Origin: Henricia sp. BOLD:AAB3569
Lineage: Eukaryota > Echinodermata > Asteroidea > Spinulosida > Echinasteridae
Direction: 5' to 3'
Length of the DNA: 64,000 nt
Assembly (NCBI GenBank): GCA_037783545.1
Contig: JBBELK010000096.1
Location: 3,100,001-3,164,000 of the forward strand
The position numbers and the translations under genes are program-made. The notes under the pieces were generated by a model, which made no database searches, was not told where the DNA came from, and worked only from the letters and a program-made list of their open reading frames with translations. Each line of letters begins with the position of its first letter. Position 1 is the stretch's first letter. Shown in pieces: positions 58,395 through 64,000 of this stretch.

Positions 58395-61300
58395 ATGCAA
58401 AATTTGAAGTTCGTCGGAAAATGTCTTGACTTCCAAATTTGCCGACGTTTGGACCACACTTTGACCAGATTCCCGTCCCAAACAAGACTGAGCATGCGCA
58501 CGAGTGATCAGGAGTACACGGACAGCCACGGTCTGCAGAGCAGGCAGGAAGCCCAAGCCCAGTTTTCCCTGAACTCTGAAATATCTCGGCCATTTCCCGG
58601 CGAAAGTCTGTCAATTTTTCAGGACAAGTGCGGAATATAGACTGTTTGGAGCATGCAAAATTTGAAGTTCGTCGGAAAATTTCTTGACTTCCAAATTTGT
58701 CGACGTTTGGACCACACTTTGACCAAATTCCGGTCCCAAACAAGACTGAGCATGCGCACGAGTGATCAGGAGTACACGGACAGCCACGGTCTGCAGAGCA
58801 AGCAGGAAGCCCAAGCCCAGTTTTCCCTAAACTCTGAAATTTCTCGGCCATTTCCCGGCGAAAGTCTGTCAATTTTTCAGGACAAGTGCGGAATATAGAC
58901 TGTTTGGAGCATGCAAAATTTGAAGTTTGTCGGACAATTTCTTGACTTCCAAATTTTCCGACGTTTGGACCACACTATGACCAAATTCCCGTCCCAAACA
59001 AGACTGAGCATGCGCACGAGTGATCAGGAGTACACAGACAGCCACGGTCTGCAGAGCAGGCAAGAAGCCCGAGCCCAGTTTTCCCTAAACTCTGAAATTT
59101 CTCGGCCATTTCCCGGCGAAAGTCTGTCAATTTTTCAGGACAAGTGCGGAATATAGACTGTTTGGAGCATGCAAAATTTGAAGTTTGTCGGAAAATTTGT
59201 TGACTTCCAAATTTGCCGACGTTTGGACCACACTTTGACCAAATTCCCGTCCCAAACAAGACTGAGCATGCGCACGAGTGATCAGGAGTACACGGACAGC
59301 CACGGTCTGCAGAGCAGGCAGGAAGCCCGAGCCCAGTTTTCCCTAAACTCTGAAATTTCTCGGGCATTTCCCGGCGAAAGTCTGTCAATTTTTCAGGACA
59401 AGTGCGGAATATAGACTGTTTGGAGCATGCAAAATTTGAAGTTTGTCGGAAAATTTCTTGACTTCCAAATTTGCCGACGTTTGGACCACACTTTGACCAA
59501 ATTCCAGTCCCAAACAAGACTGAGCATGCGCACGAGTGATCAGGAGTACACGGACAGCCACGGTCTGCAGAGCAGGCAGGAAGCCCGAGCCCAGTTTTCC
59601 CTGAACTCTGAAATTTCTCGGCCATTTCCCGGCGAAAGTCTGTCAATTTGTTCAGGACAAGTGCGGAATATAGACTGTTTGGAGCATGCAAAATTTGAAG
59701 TTCGTCGGAAAATTTCTTGACTTCCAAATTTGCCGACGTTTGGACCACACTTTGACCAAATTCCGGTCCCAAACAAGACTGAGCATGCGCACGAGTGATC
59801 AGGAGTACACGGACAGCCACGGTCTGCAGAGCAGGCAGGAAGCCCAAGCCCAGTTTTCCCTAAACTCTGAAATTTCTCGGCCATTTCCCGGCGAAAGTCT
59901 GTCAATTTTTTCAGGACAAGTGCGGAATATAGACTGTTTGGAGCATGCAAAATTTGAAGTTCGTCGGAAAATTTATTGACTTCCAAATTTTCCGACGTTT
60001 GGACCACACTTTGACCAAATTCCCGTCCCAAACAAGACTGAGCATGCGCACGAGTGATCAGGAGTACACGGACAGCCACGGTCTGCAGAGCAGGCAAGAA
60101 GCCCGAGCCCAGTTTTCCCTAAACTCTGAAATTTCTCGGCCATTTCCCGGCGAAAGTCTGTCAATTTTTCAGGACAAGTGCGGAATATAGACTGTTTGGA
60201 GCATGCAAAATTTGAAGTTTGTCGGAAAATTTGTTGACTTCCAAATTTGCCGACGTTTGGACCACACTTTGACCAAATTCCCGTCCCAAACAAGACTGAG
60301 CATGCGCACGAGTGATCAGGAGTACACGGACAGCCACGGTCTGCAGAGCAGGCAGGAAGCCCGAGCCCAGTTTTCCCTAAACTCTGAAATTTCTCGGCCA
60401 TTTCGCGGCGAAAGTCTGTCAATTTTTCAGGACAAGTGCGGAATATAGACTGTTTGGAGCATGCAAAATTTGAAGTTCGTCGGAAAATGTCTTGACTTCC
60501 AAATTTGCCGACGTTTGGACCACACTTTGACCAAATTCCGGTCCCAAACAAGACTGAGCATGCGCACGAGTGATCAGGAGTACACGGACAGCCACGGTCT
60601 GCAGAGCAGGCAGGAAGCCCAAGCCCAGTTTTCCCTAAACTCTGAAATTTCTCGGCCATTTCCCGGCGAAAGTCTGTCAATTTTTTCAGGACAAGTGCGG
60701 AATATAGACTGTTTGGAGCATGCAAAATTTGAAGTTCGTCGGAAAATTTATTGACTTCCAAATTTTCCGACGTTTGGACCACACTTTGACCAAATTCCCG
60801 TCCCAAACAAGACCGAGCATGCGCACGAGTGATCAGGAGTACACGGACAGCCACGGTCTGCAGAGCAGGCAGGAAGCCCGAGCCCAGTTTTCCCTAAACT
60901 CTGAAATTTCTCGGCCATTTCCCGGCGAAAGTCTGTCAATTTTTCAGGACAAGTGCGGAATATAGACTGTTTGGAGCATGCAAAATTTGAATTTTGTCGG
61001 AAAATTTCTTGACTTCCAAATTTGCCGACGTTTGGACCACACTTTGACCAAATTCCCGTCCCAAACAAGACTGAGCATGCGCACGAGTGATCAGGAGTAC
61101 ACGGACAGCCACGGTCTGCAGAGCAGGCAGGAAGCCCGAGCGCAGTTTTCCCTGAACTCTGAAATATCTCGACCATTTCCCGGCGAAAGTCTGTCAATTT
61201 TTCAGGACAAGTGCGGAATATAGACTGTTTGGAGCATGCAAAATTTGAAGTTCGTCGGAAAATTTCTTGACTTCCAAATTTGCCGACGTTTGGACCACAC

Positions 61301-64000
61301 TTTGACCAAATTCCGGTCCCAAACAAGACTGAGCATGCGCACGAGTGATCAGGAGTACACGGACAGCCACGGTCTGCAGAGCAGGCAGGAAGCCCAAGCC
61401 CAGTTTTCCCTAAACTCTGAAATTTCTCGGCCATTTCCCGGCGAAAGTCTGTCATTTTTTTCAGGACAAGTGCGGAATATAGACTGTTTGGAGCATGCAA
61501 AATTTGAAGTTCGTCGGAAAATTTCTTGACTTCCAAATTTGCCGACGTTTGGACCACACTTTGACCAAATTCCCGTCCCAAACAAGACTGAGCATGCGCA
61601 CGAGTGATCAGGAGTACACGGACAGCCACGGTCTGCAGAGCAGGCAGGAAGCCCGAGCCCAGTTTTCCCTAAACTCTGAAATTTCTCGGGCATTTCCCGG
61701 CGAAAGTCTGTCAATTTTTCAGGACAAGTGCGGAATATAGACTGTTTGGAGCATGCAAAATTTGAAGTTTGTCGGAAAATTTCTTGACTTCCAAATTTGC
61801 CGACGTTTGGACCACACTTTGACCAAATTCCAGTCCCAAACAAGACTGAGCATGCGCACGAGTGATCAGGAGTACACGGACAGCCACGGTCTGCAGAGCA
61901 GGCAGGAAGCCCGAGCCCAGTTTTCCCTGAACTCTGAAATTTCTCGGCCATTTCCCGGCGAAAGTCTGTCAATTTGTTCAGGACAAGTGCGGAATATAGA
62001 CTGTTTGGAGCATGCAAAATTTGAAGTTCGTCGGAAAATTTCTTGACTTCCAAATTTGCCGACGTTTGGACCACACTTTGACCAAATTCCGGTCCCAAAC
62101 AAGACTGAGCATGCGCACGAGTGATCAGGAGTACACGGACAGCCACGGTCTGCAGAGCAGGCAGGAAGCCCAAGCCCAGTTTTCCCTAAACTCTGAAATT
62201 TCTCGGCCATTTCCCGGCGAAAGTCTGTCAATTTTTTCAGGACAAGTGCGGAATATAGACTGTTTGGAGCATGCAAAATTTGAAGTTCGTCGGAAAATTT
62301 CTTGACTTCCAAATTTTCCGACGTTTGGACCACACTTTGACCAAATTCCCGTCCCAAACAAGACTGAGCATGCGCACGAGTGATCAGGAGTACACGGACA
62401 GCCACGGTCTGCAGAGCAGGCAAGAAGCCCGAGCCCAGTTTTCCCTAAACTCTGAAATTTCTCGGCCATTTCCCGGCGAAAGTCTGTCAATTTTTCAGGA
62501 CAAGTGCGGAATATAGACTGTTTGGAGCATGCAAAATTTGAAGTTTGTCGGAAAATTTGTTGACTTCCAAATTTGCCGACGTTTGGACCACACTTTGACC
62601 AAATTCCCGTCCCAAACAAGACTGAGCATGCGCACGAGTGATCAGGAGTACACGGACAGCCACGGTCTGCAGAGCAGGCAGGAAGCCCGAGCCCAGTTTT
62701 CCCTAAACTCTGAAATTTCTCGGCCATTTCGCGGCGAAAGTCTGTCAATTTTTCAGGACAAGTGCGGAATATAGACTGTTTGGAGCATGCAAAATTTGAA
62801 GTTCGTCGGAAAATTTCTTGACTTCCAAATTTGCCGACGTTTGGACCACACTTTGACCAAATTCCGGTCCCAAACAAGACTGAGCATGCGCACGAGTGAT
62901 CAGGAGTACACGGACAGCCACGGTCTGCAGAGCAGGCAGGAAGCCCAAGCCCAGTTTTCCCTAAACTCTGAAATTTCTCGGCCATTTCCCGGCGAAAGTC
63001 TGTCAATTTTTTCAGGACAAGTGCGGAATATAGACTGTTTGGAGCATGCAAAATTTGAAGTTCGTCGGAAAATTTATTGACTTCCAAATTTTCCGACGTT
63101 TGGACCACACTTTGACCAAATTCCCGTCCCAAACAAGACTGAGCATGCGCACGAGTGATCAGGAGTACACGGACAGCCACGGTCTGCAGAGCAGGCAGGA
63201 AGCCCGAGCCCAGTTTTCCCTAAACTCTGAAATTTCTCGGCCATTTCCCGGCGAAAGTCTGTCAATTTTTCAGGACAAGTGCGGAATATAGACTGTTTGG
63301 AGCATGCAAAATTTGAATTTTGTTGGAAAATTTCTTGACTTCCAAATTTGCGGACGTTTGGACCACACTTTGACCAAATTCCCGTCCCAAACAAGACTGA
63401 GCATGCGCACGAGTGATCAGGAGTACACGGACAGCCACGGTCTGCAGAGCAGGCAGGAAGCCCGAGCCCAGTTTTCCCTGAACTCTGAAATATCTCGACC
63501 ATTTCCCGGCGAAAGTCTGTCAATTTTTCAGGACAAGTGCGGAATATAGACTGTTTGGAGCATGCAAAATTTGAAGTTCGTCGGAAAATTTCTTGACTTC
63601 CAAATTTGCCGACGTTTGGACCACACTTTGACCAAATTCCAGTCCCAAACAAGACTGAGCATGCGCACGAGTGATCAGGAGTACACGGACAGCCACGGTC
63701 TGCAGAGCAGGCAGGAAGCCCGAGCCCAGTTTTCCCTGAACTCTGAAATTTCTCGGCCATTTCCCGGCGAAAGTCTGTCAATTTGTTCAGGACAAGTGCG
63801 GAATATAGACTGTTTGGAGCATGCAAAATTTGAAGTTCGTCGGAAAATTTCTTGACTTCCAAATTTGCCGACGTTTGGACCACACTTTGACCAAATTCCG
63901 GTCCCAAACAAGACTGAGCATGCGCACGAGTGATCAGGAGTACACGGACAGCCACGGTCTGCAGAGCAGGCAGGAAGCCCAAGCCCAGTTTTCCCTAAAC

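Larger units (their letters stand above)
31977..64000. repeat. Satellite array, right block (258/259-bp monomer)
   Basis: About 124 monomers by length, in phase and orientation with the left block, running past the window end. From 31977 to about 33480 monomers are left-type (AAAATGTCTTGAC, CCCTGAACTC). From about 33500 to 52230 most read CCCTAAACTC and AAAATTTCTTGAC, and a subset carry CTTGACTTACAAATTTTCCG. From about 52230 on there is a mixture with private variants such as GAAATATCTCGACC, AAATTTATTGACTTCC and TTTGAATTTTGT. Minus-strand frames run uninterrupted across up to seven monomers (34743-36572 and 47402-49231) because 258 is a multiple of three. They are interrupted at each 259-bp unit and are not annotated as genes. 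Confidence 0.97.

Noticed and set aside
1..64000. Dozens of 67-609 codon open frames in the satellite on both strands
   Set aside because: They repeat with the monomer, exist because 258 bp is divisible by three, are broken by every 259-bp unit, and overlap each other on opposite strands. No signal peptide, domain or start context is conserved.
31977..64000. CENP-B box in the monomer (GTTCGTCGGAAAATTTC)
   Set aside because: The first half resembles the mammalian box (TTCGT.GGAA), but the essential CGGG half is missing.
1..64000. Hammerhead ribozyme motif in the satellite
   Set aside because: I looked for CTGANGA and GAAAC in the right order and spacing and did not find them.
1..64000. tRNA or rRNA genes
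   Set aside because: No tRNA-type A/B box pairs with a cloverleaf or rRNA-like segments were recognised by eye; a covariance-model scan would be needed to exclude them fully.

Overview
This window is eukaryotic, non-genic, repeat-dominated DNA, and I found no intact host gene in it. Marine-invertebrate origin is likely. The unique parts are rich in AGGCCT and ACATGTAC-type words, which I associate with echinoderm and related deuterostome genomes, and the transposon families are typical of such genomes. The species assignment is inference only.

Layout. Positions 1-11166 and 31977-64000 are one tandem satellite array with a 258-259 bp monomer (about 43 and 124 copies by length), in the same orientation on both sides. 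A single 20.8-kb insertion (11167-31976) splits the array exactly inside one monomer, with no loss or duplication of satellite bases. The array has higher-order structure. A 7-monomer (1808 bp) unit is repeated at 6337-9952, a similar 1809-bp unit occurs near 55-58 kb, and a 14-monomer (3.6 kb) block at 34114-37728 recurs at 46773-50387.

The insertion is a decayed tyrosine-recombinase (YR) retrotransposon of Ngaro/DIRS type. Its ends form split direct repeats in the order A1 - body - B1 - A2 - B2. Remnants of reverse transcriptase (IDDR catalytic motif), RNase H, an SGNH hydrolase and a tyrosine recombinase follow each other on the + strand from about 27.6 to 31.3 kb, all broken by stops and frameshifts. 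The internal B1/A2 joint is a loxP-like site: two 16-bp perfect inverted arms around a 6-bp spacer. The flanks show that integration used a 3-bp ACT shared with the satellite.

Inside this element are further layers. (1) A probable insertion (12402-27003, flanked by GCTAGCA) is full of a small hairpin repeat with the core CAGAGGACGGGCCTCTG, first dispersed and then as a 47/48-bp tandem array. (2) Within that lies a 9.5-kb CACTA/EnSpm-like DNA transposon (12669-22181) with 47-bp perfect terminal inverted repeats, TAA target duplication and subterminal CTCGGTTAAA motifs. It has no recognisable transposase and carries its own array of about 186-bp repeats (16205-18793). (3) A ~163-bp MITE sits inside the recombinase pseudogene (30214-30376), and another palindromic MITE-like element lies at 15361-15567.

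The many reading frames in the satellite are by-products of a monomer length divisible by three (258 = 86 codons) and are not annotated as genes. All identity statements are by-eye comparisons of the given sequence; family assignments rest on motif recognition without database searches.
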